Shown: positions 22,283-33,581 of the stretch, piece by piece
How the letters are laid out: every line of letters starts with the position of its first letter
Position numbering within the stretch: position 1 is the stretch's first letter
NCBI GenBank assembly: GCA_949825045.1
Contig: OX463806.1
Coordinates: 39,766,208-39,830,207, forward strand
Origin: Argyresthia goedartella
Lineage: Eukaryota; Arthropoda; Insecta; Lepidoptera; Argyresthiidae
DNA length: 64,000 bases
Direction: 5' to 3'
Notes under the pieces: generated by a model
What the model was told of the DNA's origin: nothing
Seen by the model: only the letters and a program-made list of their open reading frames with translations
Databases searched by the model: none
Made by a program: the position numbers and the translations under genes

Positions 22283-22789
22283 TTTATTTAAAAATGAGAC
22301 CAATATATGCGCAATGAAAAATTATTTATAAATGGCGCCAAAAACATATAACCATAGACTATGACTTTTTACTGTTTAATTTTTAACCTTAAGGCCCAGA
22401 TCATTTCATGTTACTAATTAGTTGTCCATCTACACGCCTAGGCAAATTATGCTCGGTCTAAGATAATGTTAGAAAAACTTTTTTGTTGTAAGTGTTTTGA
22501 AATATCCTTTGCATTTATTTAGTACACTAATAGTGTAACTACTTAAATAGACCACCAACATTATTTTAAGATAACTACAAAAAGTCCAGAGCAGTTTAAA
22601 CTCAATGTATTGGATTTAGTACTAGGCGTTTCTCATTATCTGGCCACCACTGTATATATCCGAAATTCCGGATTCCTGTCGCATTTCTCAAAAGATTCAC
22701 GAGACATTTTTTGAGACGGTTCGATAGTTATATATTTTTTTGGTCGATTTAGTTTTTGGAAGTATCCAAAATGGCGGAACTATGGGTTA

Positions 22790-23040
22790 CTAAGTTATTG
22801 GTGCGGCTACTGTCATACTCCGTGTACGTAACTAAATGCGGTGCGTTCATAAGTTTGTATGTGGTATTGAAATAAAATGTAGCCGGGATATTTGTTTTTA
22901 TAATGATTCCACTTGTTCATGCGATAAACTTCTCGGTGCCTTGGCATCGGGGTGTGCGATGGTGGAAAATCATGAAAAAAAAGTGAATTCCTGCGTCACT
23001 CGCGAGGTGTACAGCTCACAGAGCCACTAGGTATACACGA
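22790..23040 (+). repeat. dispersed repeat block with Helitron-like right end
   Basis: It starts AGTTATTGGTGCGGCTACTG (shared with 10670 and 19170). It ends with GCGTCACTCGCGAGGTG (hairpin CACTCGCGAGGTG), then CAGCTCACAGAGCCACTAG. A related minus-strand end lies at 39985-40050. Hairpin plus terminal CTAG fits Helitron 3' ends, but I cannot confirm insertion sites. Confidence 0.45.
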
Positions 23041-24480
23041 ACTAATAATACATTAGAGTTTTGACCATTCATAAATATATTTTTTTGTTTTGTTTTTTTT
23101 TTGTGCAATAAATGTTATTCTATTGTACTATGTACTCTTTATCTTTTGAGTACTCCAATAGTCAATTGAATTGTAAACTGAGCAGTTTTTAGGTCTTTGA
23201 AAACAATCGCAGTTCATTTATAAAACGTGAAGTGAAAGTAAAAAGAGTATTTTAGTGTCAAGTAAACGATTATAGTCGAGCTTTGTTTCAAGTATGGTCA
23301 AATGCAAAAATATTTTTTATAATTTTATTCAGAATTGACAACATTTCATTTTTGTATAGGTAAAAATATTTAATATCTATTGAGATATATTTGAATGCTT
23401 AATTTGATAATTTGAAAATAATTCAGATATCGAGGATGTAGGCAGAAGAACTGCAAATACCTTTGCCTAGCATTAAAAAAATATTAGCTGACACTAGCTG
23501 TCAATTTCACCATAAGATCTAACTTGTATCGTATTTAGCATAACCGTGCGTTCGATTTGTTTGATCGACCCCCCCCCCCCACACTCGCATAAAACTAACA
23601 GAAGAATAGCACTATACAAGTTCTACGCCTGCAAAAGAGATAGCATCTAAGGTGGGCTCATGGCGGGCGTCAACTGAGTCGTTCAAACCGAACACAGCCT
23701 TTGTTTTATCTAACTTTCTGGGACAGGCAAAGACGAAGCCTTGACAATGACATTTTTTTATGTTCTGGCAAAGTTAACATGGTGCATTATGCCAACATCA
23801 ACTTTTTCCAAAAACTCAATTTCTTTAAATATGAAAAATCAAAATTTTGGAAAATGGTAAAATAAAAATCCCTTAAGCTCTCGACCAACTTTCGAATTAG
23901 CTATTAAAATTAGGTGGTCAATTATTTGAAATGTTGTCAATTTAGCTGTGTAAGTACAGGCAGCCTTGAAAAAACGGCTTGTATTTTCAGATTCGGGTAA
24001 CGGACCTACTCTCCTACCGGATTCGGTAGGAGAGTAGGTCCGTTAGAATCCGGTGATAAAAAACTAATAGGTTATGGTTTACAGTCTTGACAAAATAAAA
24101 GGCCCGGTGACAGCGTCCGTGTCACTGACGTAATAAGGTTGAATTTTGTTTGGGCCGGGGGGCCTTTTATTTAGTGCAAACTGTAGCGTCCAACTTTTCA
24201 AGAAACAAGAACAGATGGGTCTTGCTTGTTGCATTTTAGTGAAGAAGGTACTGCTTTTAATCTTTTGGAAATGGTCGACGAACTGGCTGTGTCTAGTTTA
24301 TTTGAATGCTGTGGTATTGAGAATCAGAACACTATTCTTTGACATTTCCACCAAATTCTAGCTAGAGATTTCAAATGGGTCAAAGTTCACTTTGCCCTAA
24401 TGTGTAAAGTTGTCTATGAGAAAACCACAGAGAAAAGCGTCACTTTTCCAAATTTTTCGGTTAATTTGAGTAGTGCCCGA
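23041..24480. other. unassigned intron, with a perfect inverted repeat at 23998-24045
   Basis: It is AT-rich with a C13 run at about 23570. The inverted repeat has 22-bp perfect arms (23998-24019, 24024-24045; arm core CCTACTCTCCTACCG) and a 4-bp spacer GATT. No gene was recognised. Confidence 0.6.
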
Positions 24481-24559
24481 GGGGCAATTCCTGAATCTGA
24501 CCGGTTTTGCCCGTCGACTTTCAAGACGACCCTTCCGACGACGTCTTGAGAATCTCCAT

Positions 24560-25122
24560 ACTAAATTGTTTTCACAGAGGGTGTATTTCTATTGCCGCTA
24601 TAACAACAAATAATAAAACATACGGGTTTTTCAGAATTAAAAGTAGTACTGTATGTGAGATTATTTGTATGGCCGTTTTCTTAGCCATTTTGTTTTATTT
24701 GTTTATCGGTGAACCTAGACTCTCCCGATATTATCGGAAAATATCTTTAATATCTATAAGATATTATCGGGTATTGAGTTTTGTGCTTCGTTATTTTTCA
24801 TTATAAGATTAATAATTATTCAGCCTGTTATTCATTCGAATTATTATAAATAATATTAAGGTTTTTTTATCATGCTTGATGTTTTTTCTGCAAATAAGTT
24901 TCTATCCACTTCCGGTTTCAATGAGCAAAGAGTTTCGTTATCCTGAACATAGTTCAATACTTACATACTACATACACAAAACTTTTATTCAATGTTTCGA
25001 TGTACGGCCTTGAATGTAGTCCTGCTTGGTATTTAATGATGTATAGAACCCTTTGTGTACGGGTCCGACGTCTTGCTCGCACTTGACCGGTTTTATCTCT
25101 CAGGCTTTGCGAGTTTGGCGCT
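24560..25122 (-). mobile_element. RTE-type retroposon 3'-end repeat, copy B
   Basis: It matches the complement of copy A at both ends: GTATTTCTATTGCCGCTATA at 24582 and GAACCCTTTGTGTACGGGTC...CTTGCTCGCACTTGACCGG at 25048-25092. It ends 60 bp before exon 3. Confidence 0.55.
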
Positions 25123-25181
25123 CACCAACAAACAAATTTAACAATCCATTTTGATATTAGATATATATTGTTGTATGTCAG

Positions 25182-25298
25182 CCGTACGGAGATGGAGGCG
25201 TCTACGACGGCTCCCAGAAGTCTCCCCCGGAGCAGCCCTCGTTCGAGGAGCCGGAGGACGATGCCGTGGACCTCCCGCCGCCCATGAAGCCCATGCCG
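25182..25298 (+). CDS. RhoGEF exon 3 (acidic, proline-rich linker)
   Basis: The 117-nt exon is phase 0 at both ends, with acceptor TATGTCAG and donor GTAAGA. It begins PYGDGGVYDGSQKSPPEQPS and ends DLPPPMKPMP. The codon use is strongly GC3-rich against AT-rich intron flanks, which supports coding. The Pro-rich end could be an SH3-type ligand (inference). It is a symmetric exon, so it could be skipped without a frameshift. Confidence 0.78.
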
Positions 25299-26519
25299 GT
25301 AAGACTTGTACTTGCAGCATTCACGTGCCTACTCTGGGTAGTGCTAACGGGCAACAGATCAACACTGACATTTCCAGTAACCTTGTCATCTAATTTTGAA
25401 TTATAGGATTTTGAATCGCTTTATAAAAATAAAAAATCGCTTTATATAAAAAAATACAACACCATTATTTGACACGAGCTGTCTTTTATTGCGAATTTTC
25501 TCTTTATGGGATGTTCTTATCTGATATGGTTTTCAAAAGCGATTTGGAATTTCAATCGCTTTTGTATTCCTAAGAGACTAAATTCTAAAATTTAATTGTC
25601 ACGTTGGTGAAATAAAACTAATAATATCCAAGAAACTCTCCGGGGAGTAATTTTTTAAATTTTCGGCTTTTTTTTTAACATCCGGTATGCGCTCTACAAA
25701 CCAAATTTGAAAGTTTTGGAATATTTTTTAACATAGTCATGAAATTTTCTACCAAAGTTGTAGGTTTTTTGTTCGTAAAGGTCATACGGATGTACCCGGC
25801 AGATCTGCCCGCCAGTCGTCCCTGCAAAACTGCCAATGTAGTGCTTGAAACGGGCACGGAAATGCCTGCCCGCCGGATCGGCTGCCCGCGTCAGATCCGT
25901 GCCTCCGCCGCGCGCAGCGCCGACGGGCGGATCCTAGGTGCCTCCGACGGGTCAATCCGTGTGTGTATGCGATTTCACGGATCAGATCTGAGATATGTCC
26001 GGCGGGTTCCTGTTAGGCACATCCGTGTGTGTATCCCCTGCCTATCGTAGCATCCACAAACTGTTGCTCATAGTAATTTTATGAAATGAGTCGACGCAGA
26101 GACCTCTACGTGGCTGGACTCGACATCGAGGACCCAAATCCTAATAAATATTAAAACGTATGAACTTGGAGAATGAACGTATCTTTCTCGAGTATCTTTA
26201 TTCCAAAGAACCAAATCCATTAACATGCTTGTCAGTACATACCCAAATTAACAACTTGCTTAAAAGTAAATACTACCTTAATCCTTTCTCGTGATAGTTT
26301 ACTAGCTTACAGATCAGCGTCAGCTTAGTTCTTCGTAGTACTACTGTATAATATTATAGTACCTGGTGGTAGTACGCGAGTAAGGCAAGACGAGATGGTG
26401 TCGGCACCACATTTCTCGTAAGTTTAATCACTTGGGGGGCGTCCATTAATTACGTCAGGCAGATCTCGACCTCGACCGAGTGCACATCGGACGTGTGCAT
26501 GTGAATAAAGAAATATTAA

Positions 26520-28345
26520 TAAAAATACTCTACTCATTTAATAAGTGACATACTTATCGCGTTGTGCGTGTTCGCTGCAATTTTGTGAAGTGTTTCTTCT
26601 TACAAAATAACCAGGAGCAAGTGAAAAAAAAAACAAAACAAGATGAGCTCCGAAGGCAGCCCGTTTAACAGAAACCGCCTCACCACTCGCTCGCCGCCCC
26701 CGGCCGGTCATGGTCAGAAAAACGCCCAGGAAAGTGATCAAAAAATGGAGATTGTGACAACACCTGAACTTCAATACTGGATGAGCTCGATTGAACAGTG
26801 TCTTAATGAGATATGCACAGAAGCTGCGGAGGGTAAACTATATTCAGACCAAAAACTACGGATACACAACTTATGCCGTAAAGCAGAACATGGTACATCG
26901 CAAATGGCTGTTCAGTAACAATCGCTAAAACAGAAAGCCATCCAGGCTCAGATATCTTTCCAGACCTTAAAACAAAATTAGAACTTAGCTGAAAATCTTA
27001 CTGACCTTAAGGAGGCTATAAAAGAAAATTGTAAAAAGGCAACTCAGGAAACCACTACTTTTGTCGAAATTTTAAGCCCATTTAGCTCTGTTGCGATATA
27101 TACCAACGACCAACAGAAGACAAGCAAAGTGACAAAAGAATTAGTCCAAAAAATCATCCGCCCTGAAGTCATGAAATTGCATGTTCGTGGCATATGTAGG
27201 ATAAAAAACGGAGGAGTCATAATTAGTACGGATCACAAACACGACATTGAAAAACTACAGCAGGCTTCTCAACTATCTACATCAGGCCTAACTGTGAATG
27301 AGCCTTATAAGCGCAATCCAAGAATTAATGAGGTCTTTAACTGCATATATGAGCAAAATTTAGCTGAAAAATGCCCAATCTATCCCTTAGAACTTTTTTA
27401 AGCTCAATAAAGTTAAGCCACAAATCCGGGAAAAATGACACTGGTCATCTTGTACTATGAGAGACTTTACCTTGGTAACAAGATGTTACAAATGTCACCA
27501 ATTTGGTCACGCTGCCAAGACATGTCTTTAGATTTCGCATCTTGTCATGACAAGATGCGAAATCTACGTGCTGCCAGTACGGCGAACTAGGTCACCAGCC
27601 CACTGATTGCACTAAAAAGTCTGGAACCCTAAAATGTGCAACATGTCTACGCTTCAAAAAGCAAAGTAGCCACAAAACAGGTGAAACTGATTGTCGGGCC
27701 AAGAAAAATGCCGAATATCGATATATTAATTCAATAGATTATGGTAGCGCCTAAGAGCGCCTTCGTCAACATTTTAATAGCTCTTTTTATGTGTAACTTG
27801 TAATAGATTTATAAGCTAATCAATAACATAGAAAATTTTCATTTAAGTGATGGTCACACTTGTCTCGCTGAGCAGATTTCTTGTCTTTCAAGGTCCCAGG
27901 CTCTACAACATTATTAATAAATATTATAAATTTTCGGCCTATGTAAATTTAAATGTAAGCAAATAACAACTGACTGGCTTTTCACACTATACTACGGGCA
28001 AACTCGAAATATTTTCTCTAAAATAAAATAAAACCTACACTCACACAAAATTCACATCTGTACCGATCACATACAACTCATACGCATTTTTACCGACACA
28101 ACAGCAAAATTAGGGTAAAATATGGCTACATACTGTTTTTAATCTTTTAAGTTTCTAGTCTAATGGTGTAAATGTGAGCAGCCAGTGATCATAACACAGA
28201 CAATGCTTAGCTTGGTCTTTGGACTGCTTTATGAAAATAGTGTAGCTTTAAATATATTTTATTTGTTTAAATATATGTCCTTGTAATTTATTTTCGTGTT
28301 GTATGATTTTATGAATAAAACATTATTTTTATTATTATTATGATT
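26520..28345 (+). mobile_element. gag-only non-LTR retrotransposon copy (ORF1 and 3' UTR, no ORF2)
   Basis: A 5' leader leads to an ATG at 26643. The gag-like ORF1 runs in one frame to 27401 (MSSEGSPFNRNRLTTRSPPP; then VQKIIRPEVMKLHVRGICRI) with two C-to-T type nonsense codons (TAA about 26916, TAG about 26977). After frameshifts it shows CCHC knuckle sequence (KCATCLRF and GHQPTDC) to about 27750. Then comes a 560-bp A/T-rich 3' UTR with AATAAA near 28314. RT and endonuclease are absent. The knuckle region is broken by a 38-bp perfect palindrome (27529-27566). ORF1 would coat element RNA. Confidence 0.7.
27529..27566. repeat. 38-bp perfect palindrome within the gag frame
   Basis: 19-bp arms with no spacer, centred on CTTGTCATGACAAG. 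It separates the first knuckle Cys codons (KTC) from the following zinc-knuckle sequence and shifts the frame, so it arose after this copy was made. Confidence 0.95.
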
Positions 28346-28859
28346 ATTATTTTTGCCTGTTACTGACGACCTTCCCCCACCCCCTCTTCCCGGATGGGAT
28401 GTCGTGAGATTGGGCCCGGCCTCATCTCCACTCCTAATCTCATGTGACGTTTTTTAAATTTAGTATTATTAGTCGTATACCTCGCGCCACTAGTTATGAG
28501 CGGTGGCCTAGAATGCGCAGTAGTCACTTTTCAATACCTGTACATATGCGCAGTAATTCCAGCCAACGTCGCCCAGCGCTCTTTAATCGTGGCGCAAGGT
28601 ATAGCTTTGGATTTATTAAAAAAAAAACAATTTCTTTTATTATTTTTAATTATGACCAGTATTTTCCCTTATTGGAAGAAACATGTTTCTTTAATTACCC
28701 AATTTCCTCGCAATTTTACTCTGTTTTTTAAGGGAAAAATTAAGTGATACTTGCCGTGACCCCCCTCTCCCCGACGTGAGATTTGATGAGATTCGTCTCG
28801 ACCCGCTCCCCTTAAACACCTCACATAATTAATGGACGCCTCTTATCCCGAGCACACAG

Positions 28860-28925
28860 GACCCGCAAGCCGTGCTGCAGTCCCCTGCGCCCTCCGCCGC
28901 CGCCGCTTCCCTTCCGCCCCAGCGA
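28860..28925 (+). CDS. RhoGEF exon 4 (Ala/Pro-rich linker)
   Basis: The 66-nt exon is phase 0/0. The acceptor is AGCACACAG and the donor GTAAGT. It reads DPQAVLQSPAPSAAAASLPP then QR. Its acceptor sits only 17 bp from the TIR-like end of a transposon at 28842, so the 3' splice signal region is partly transposon-derived or squeezed by the insertion. It is low complexity, so the support is mainly splice sites and phase. Confidence 0.62.
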
Positions 28926-29257
28926 GTAAGTAATGCTAATGCAAATAATCAGCTCGACTAACACACCGTATGCAAACTTATTCACGAACTCCGGCCACGA
29001 ATGCCTGGCGGTGTTCATCCGTAAGACTCTCATTCATTATGGTATACGTGAGCTGGGCAACGATCCTCACAGTTTGCCTTACCGCAATATTGCGTGGCTT
29101 TTTTACACTACAGTACACGGGAAAATCGACATATTGGAGGCTTTGACGTTTGTAAACCAATGCAAACTGATTCCCTCACTGGGCTCTTTGGGTATATGGA
29201 GTTTCCATTGGAATAAAGCCGTATCGAACGAGACCTTTATATTGCAATCGTGTATAT

Positions 29258-29640
29258 GCCACCGTAAGATTGACAAAACCGTTAGTTTATAATCTTTCAT
29301 TTTTTTTTCTCGTAAGTTTAAAAACTATCGATAAATTGAAAACTGTACCGTACTGCTTACGATATGTCGCGTTAGATTATAATAAAACCATTATACATTG
29401 TGAACTGGTTTAAACTTGAATTTCAAACGAAATACCAGGGCAAACACTGCGGTAGCTTAGATGAAGACTAGAGGGTGCGAGCGCAGCTAAGCCCCCGAAT
29501 AGTCGTCGTGTTAGGTTGACATGTAAGAGCAAAAGAAACGTAAATTCTAAACCATGTCGGTCTGGTTTATAATTTGTCGATAGTTTTCAAACTAACGGGT
29601 TACTTTATAAACTAACGGTTTTGACAATCTTACGGTGACG
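29258..29640. mobile_element. MITE-like element with 32-bp inverted repeats
   Basis: CACCGTAAGATTGACAAAAC (29259) and its complement GTTTTGACAATCTTACGGTG (to 29638) bound a 380-bp unit. Its middle (TTAGGTTGACATGTAAGAGC and the preceding AGCTTAGATGAAGACTAGAG) is related to 51015-51110. No coding. Confidence 0.6.
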
Positions 29641-29989
29641 GTGACATACAATAAACCGCTGGGAAACGAACGCTGTGAAAACGACGGGATAAAGAGAGTT
29701 TCTACTCAGTGAACTAGGTGCTAGGTGCAGCTGGTGCAGTGGTAAATCTGGTTCCAGAATTGGAAATCCATCGCTGTTGAAATAATGACATTTCACCCAC
29801 ATTCTTTTAAATCATTATATTATAACTTGTTTATAGGTTATTGTTGTCCATACCTTTACAACGTTGTTACTGGAACTAGATAAACCGGTAACAAAATGCA
29901 AGTGTTCGCTGGAATAGTGACTATTAGTAAGGTAAGTTACGCCGACACCAAAACCAATAGGCGGCTTTAATTTCGGGACTCTGCACGCT

Positions 29990-30420
29990 AATTGCCTCCA
30001 TCTAGGTGTGTGGTTTCTTATTTTATCAATACACGTATCATAAACCCTCTTTACTTCGTCCATAAACCGCACGTTACGACCAGCATAATGATGATGTACT
30101 ACTTGGTAAAAACTTATTTCTTATCTCAATATTGATAAATTATAACCGCAATAATGTACCGAAATTTTTCATATTATGACATTAAAATTTCGAACGCCGA
30201 CGCCCGCCTGCGTGCCGCCCCTAGTTTGTCTGTGAAGTTGGTACTACAGAACAATTTAAACAAGTGCAGAGCAATGAACAATGTCACAATGCCGGTCGAA
30301 CATACGGTTCCTTAACACATCAAAGAGAGCTTGTGATATGTGTGTAGATAAACTAGTGTATGTAACTGTACATAATTAGGCATTATGTGTCAGTCTCATA
30401 AACTACTCTTAAGGGATGTT
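29990..30420 (-). repeat. dispersed repeat family A, copy 2
   Basis: Complementary to 10800-12000 without the CG-rich insert. It shows the uninterrupted arrangement around CGCCGACGCCCGCCTGCGTG, which defines the insert boundaries in copy 1. Confidence 0.6.
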
Positions 30421-30508
30421 ATCGGATTTATTAGCTAATTTAAAATAGGCAATTATTAGTTGTGTTGCCGATGGTTGGTTGGTAAGTGAACAACTGTACG
30501 GTTTTCAG

Positions 30509-30592
30509 AGCTCATTATCCATGGACGCCCTGGAGGCGACCGGAGGCGACGCGGACATCGCTGAAATCGAACAAATTGTCAAACAAAAGATG
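30509..30592 (+). CDS. RhoGEF exon 5 (pre-DH acidic helix), symmetric cassette
   Basis: The 84-nt exon is phase 0 at both ends, after GGTTTTCAG. It reads SLSMDALEATGGDADIAEIE and then QIVKQKM, a short acidic helix ahead of the DH domain. The only in-phase donor is ATG|GTTCGA, a weak 5' splice site. If it is not used, translation runs six more codons to TAG at about 30611. Skipping, or premature termination, is therefore possible. Confidence 0.68.
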
Positions 30593-31273
30593 GTTCGAGC
30601 ACAATTTCAATAGAGCATGTACCTAGTGTGCACGAGTATTGTTGAGTACAAAGCAAGCCGGTTCATTATCAACTTGCCTGGCTATATCTTAGTTCTTAAG
30701 CTGTGTTTTGTTTTTGTTTGTTTCCACACTGTCACATTTTCAGTCAATTTCTCTAAATAGTGTTTTACACTGCGACGATTCATGCAATATCCCTGGACGA
30801 TTCGAATAATGATAGTATTCATAAAAAAGAAACGTAGATAATATATTAAATTCAGTTTTGAAAATAATTATATAATAATTAAGTGTGCCGTGTATTCGTA
30901 TAATTAGTGTATTATGTGTGGCATTGATTGTCAGAAGACATATTTCGTAGGCGAGATTTTAAAACACATAACCATGGAACAGCTCTGATCTTTTGGAATG
31001 ACATCGAGTCAATGAGTTAGTCCTTCAATTGTTATTGGATGGAGAGCGGAACCAGATTTCAACATTTCTTGCCTATCATTGTTTATCTATTCAAACTAGA
31101 CTAACTCGATATTCAATAGTTAAAAATAATCGAATGGTGGCGGCTTTTTATCGGTTTGACGTGACGATGGTGTTTCCCGCTGATATTCCACTAGAGAAAC
31201 GGTATATCTTCCTTCATCCTCCATCAATTTCGCCACGCACTGTGACCACAAGCCGCCTAGTCACTTGCACTGG

Positions 31274-33390
31274 TTACCGCTGAATGTGAATCATCGCAGA
31301 GTACAACGAGATCGTCGGAAAATGAGGAAATGGCAAGTAACTGTATTGTTCGGGGTGAACGCGGTCTGAGTCAAATGGCAAAGTCGCAGTTATTTGCAGC
31401 TAATTATGCGATACACTTTAGTTAACATTTTTTTGATCAAATAACATACTTACTTTCATTGTCAATTGAATCGTTCTGAATCTTTGAAATCATCATCAAA
31501 AAAATCGTACGAATCGTGTTTGAATCGTTGATAGCAATTCTAAATGCAAGGCAAACCTTGCATTTAGAATTGCGTAATTATTATACTAAAATCAACTTCA
31601 CGTGACTCAAATCCACAAAGAGATTAACTATATCTTCACATGACATTTGGCTTCGTTCGGAGTTACATCAAAATGTTTGTGATTCACCGCATTTGAGAGA
31701 CAATCGTATAGTGTGCATCGGCATTCGGCAAGCAATCGTCGCAATAATAATAAGTAATAGTAATGTACTAGCGCAGTAAAGCCAGTTATTATTACACGTT
31801 ATTTGAATGCAATAAATAAATTATGAATAATTTGCGCAGAAATCCGAAGTTAGCCGTTGTCCAATATTCTTTCTAAAAGTTTACACGTAACATATGTGTT
31901 AACTTGCAGGAGACGTCCCGAACTGTGTCTATGAATTTACTCTGACCACTATTGATATATCACTAGGCTACAATCAGGCAAGTCGTTTGGAACACATTGT
32001 TTTTTAAAGAAACTATTCACACCTAGAGTTGAAACTTTGACATAATAGTAACTTTGATTTTAGTTCATGTTTAGTTTCCACAAATATCATTGCAATATTA
32101 TTTTCTAAAAAGATATAATAAATTGTATGAACTTCAATCATTTAACTGTGTAGGTAGTGCCTCGCGAAACTTCATAAAGTCAAAAACACCGATTTGAGAC
32201 ATCTCAAAGCGCTTTTTGCTAGTTTTCTTTAAACTAATATAACTAGTTATGTTAAACAGGCTTTAAAATTGCAAATTTATTTCAATAAACTTAAGTGTAT
32301 TCTGTCAATTTACTTGATGATTTCACTTGCATGATAGTCGATATAAATTCGTATATAGCTGCATGTGTTTCGTGTGTGAGGTTGTTTATTTTTAAAATGT
32401 CGCATTTTTTCCTGCTTTTCATTTTGGACGTAATAATACTTGGTTCTGCTTGTCATTTGTGAACTAGAGTGCTATGTTTTGTTAGTACAGATATGAGTAC
32501 GAGCATTCTCGTTAGAACTGAAAAATCAAATCGCTTTTACTACCAGTTGAAACACCGTTGAACTTATATAATAACTAAACTCGACTTGTTGCGACTCAAC
32601 AACAATACCAACTTGCAGCAACTGAATGCAATTCACGAGCCCACGAGGCTCTCAGTGTTTCCCTCGATAACTGTCGAAAACTACTCTCGCCGGAAGACCT
32701 GTCGAGACCGGAAAGTTTCAACTACATCGTATACCTTACGATACGTTGCTTCTTGATAACTCCTTCATTGTGCTATTAAAAGGATTATTCATAGTACTAA
32801 TTAAAATTACCTACGCTGACGGTTCATCTCTAGCTAGACTATCAACACATTATGTAGCAAAACGCCTCAATTGTAAATATATCAGAAATGGCAGATATCA
32901 GATAATGGGCTTGCCTCCAGTGACGCAAGCTGGAGTATTGACAGGACGAAAGTGGACCCATTCTAAGTCAGTCTCCCTTCCTTTTCTAATCGGAAGAAGG
33001 GGTCGGAGGCTTTTAAGTGCCAGTAGCAAGACGCCAGAGTAAAAGCTTGTATAACTGTACCTTTATCCTCCTTATGAGGAGAGGCAACAAGCTATAGTAT
33101 AGTTAGTTATTGCCACCTTTTTTTCGGTTGCCACTTTAAACTTAGCTAAGCACCCGCTTACTTTTCTGAGCTACGATTACGAATATCGGCTTCACTTCCT
33201 CTGCAGTTGGCTACGAAATTAATAAGAGTCAAAGAAGTTCAATAAGATTACTTATCCGATGCGTGATGATTCGTGATCGGTGCTCTGATCCCCCATTTGG
33301 AGTTTTTATAGTGGCTACAGTAACGTTATGCGCTAATACAACTCTGTCCCTTACTTTTACAACGCTCATTATGTCCATGCTTAATGACGG
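31274..33390. other. intron, no gene recognised; contains a perfect inverted repeat at 31534-31573
   Basis: The inverted repeat has 18-bp arms (31534-31551 and 31556-31573, arm core TTCTAAATGCAAGG) and spacer CAAA. An open frame at 32746-33042 (98 codons) has no recognisable similarity and AT-rich codon use; I do not call it a gene. Confidence 0.5.
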
Positions 33391-33401
33391 TGGTGTTATA
33401 G

Positions 33402-33581
33402 GAGCAGCACGGCGGCGGCGCGGGCTTGGCGGTCGCGGGGGTAGACGGCGGCGCCGGCGCCGACGCGCAGGAGGCGTTGCGGAAACGGCAGTACGTCATC
33501 GACGAGCTGGTCGAGACCGAGGAGTTATACGTCGAGCACCTGCATCAAGTCTGCGAGATCTACCTGAAGCATATGCAGCAG
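33402..33581 (+). CDS. RhoGEF exon 6 (start of DH domain)
   Basis: The exon ends before GTATGC. It reads a Gly/Ala-rich stretch, then RKRQYVIDELVETEELYVEH and LHQVCEIYLKHMQQ. This is the DH CR1 helix; the Glu residues in ELVETEE correspond to the position that contacts GTPase switch 1 in Dbl proteins (family knowledge). The acceptor is a run of three AGs, TAG-GAG-CAG at 33399-33407. All three are in phase, so the exon may start with EQH, QH or H. I chose the first AG. The polypyrimidine tract is poor. Confidence 0.9.

Larger units (their letters stand above)
19526..22652 (-). mobile_element. Tc1-like DD34E transposon, complete ends, split by a LINE
   Basis: The TIRs exceed 150 bp: left from CAGTGGTGGCCAGGTAATTA (19526), right ending in TGGCCACCACTG (22652), flanked by TA on both sides. 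A second copy of the end motif (GACAACTAATTAG) further in suggests an IR/DR layout. The minus-strand transposase starts near 22282 (MGKSKSCDPNTRK) and ends at 19849. The catalytic C-terminal part has FQHDNDPKHTA and SPDIIPIENLW, with 34 residues between D and E. The first motif reads LFLEETKIN, so the expected Asp is Glu. A 1.4 kb LINE interrupts the frame between INMINSD and the rest. Confidence 0.9.
26437..28842. mobile_element. composite element with GGGGCGTCCATTAATT inverted ends
   Basis: GGGGCGTCCATTAATTACGTC at 26437-26456 is mirrored by AATTAATGGACGCCTC at 28827-28842. A pair of related C-rich/GAGAT segments lies at 28365-28445 and 28755-28812. Inside, a shorter inverted pair (ACCTCGCGCCAC about 28477 and GTGGCGCAAGGT about 28589) marks a roughly 130-bp MITE. 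The gag-only LINE at 26520-28345 is nested within. No transposase was seen. Confidence 0.5.
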
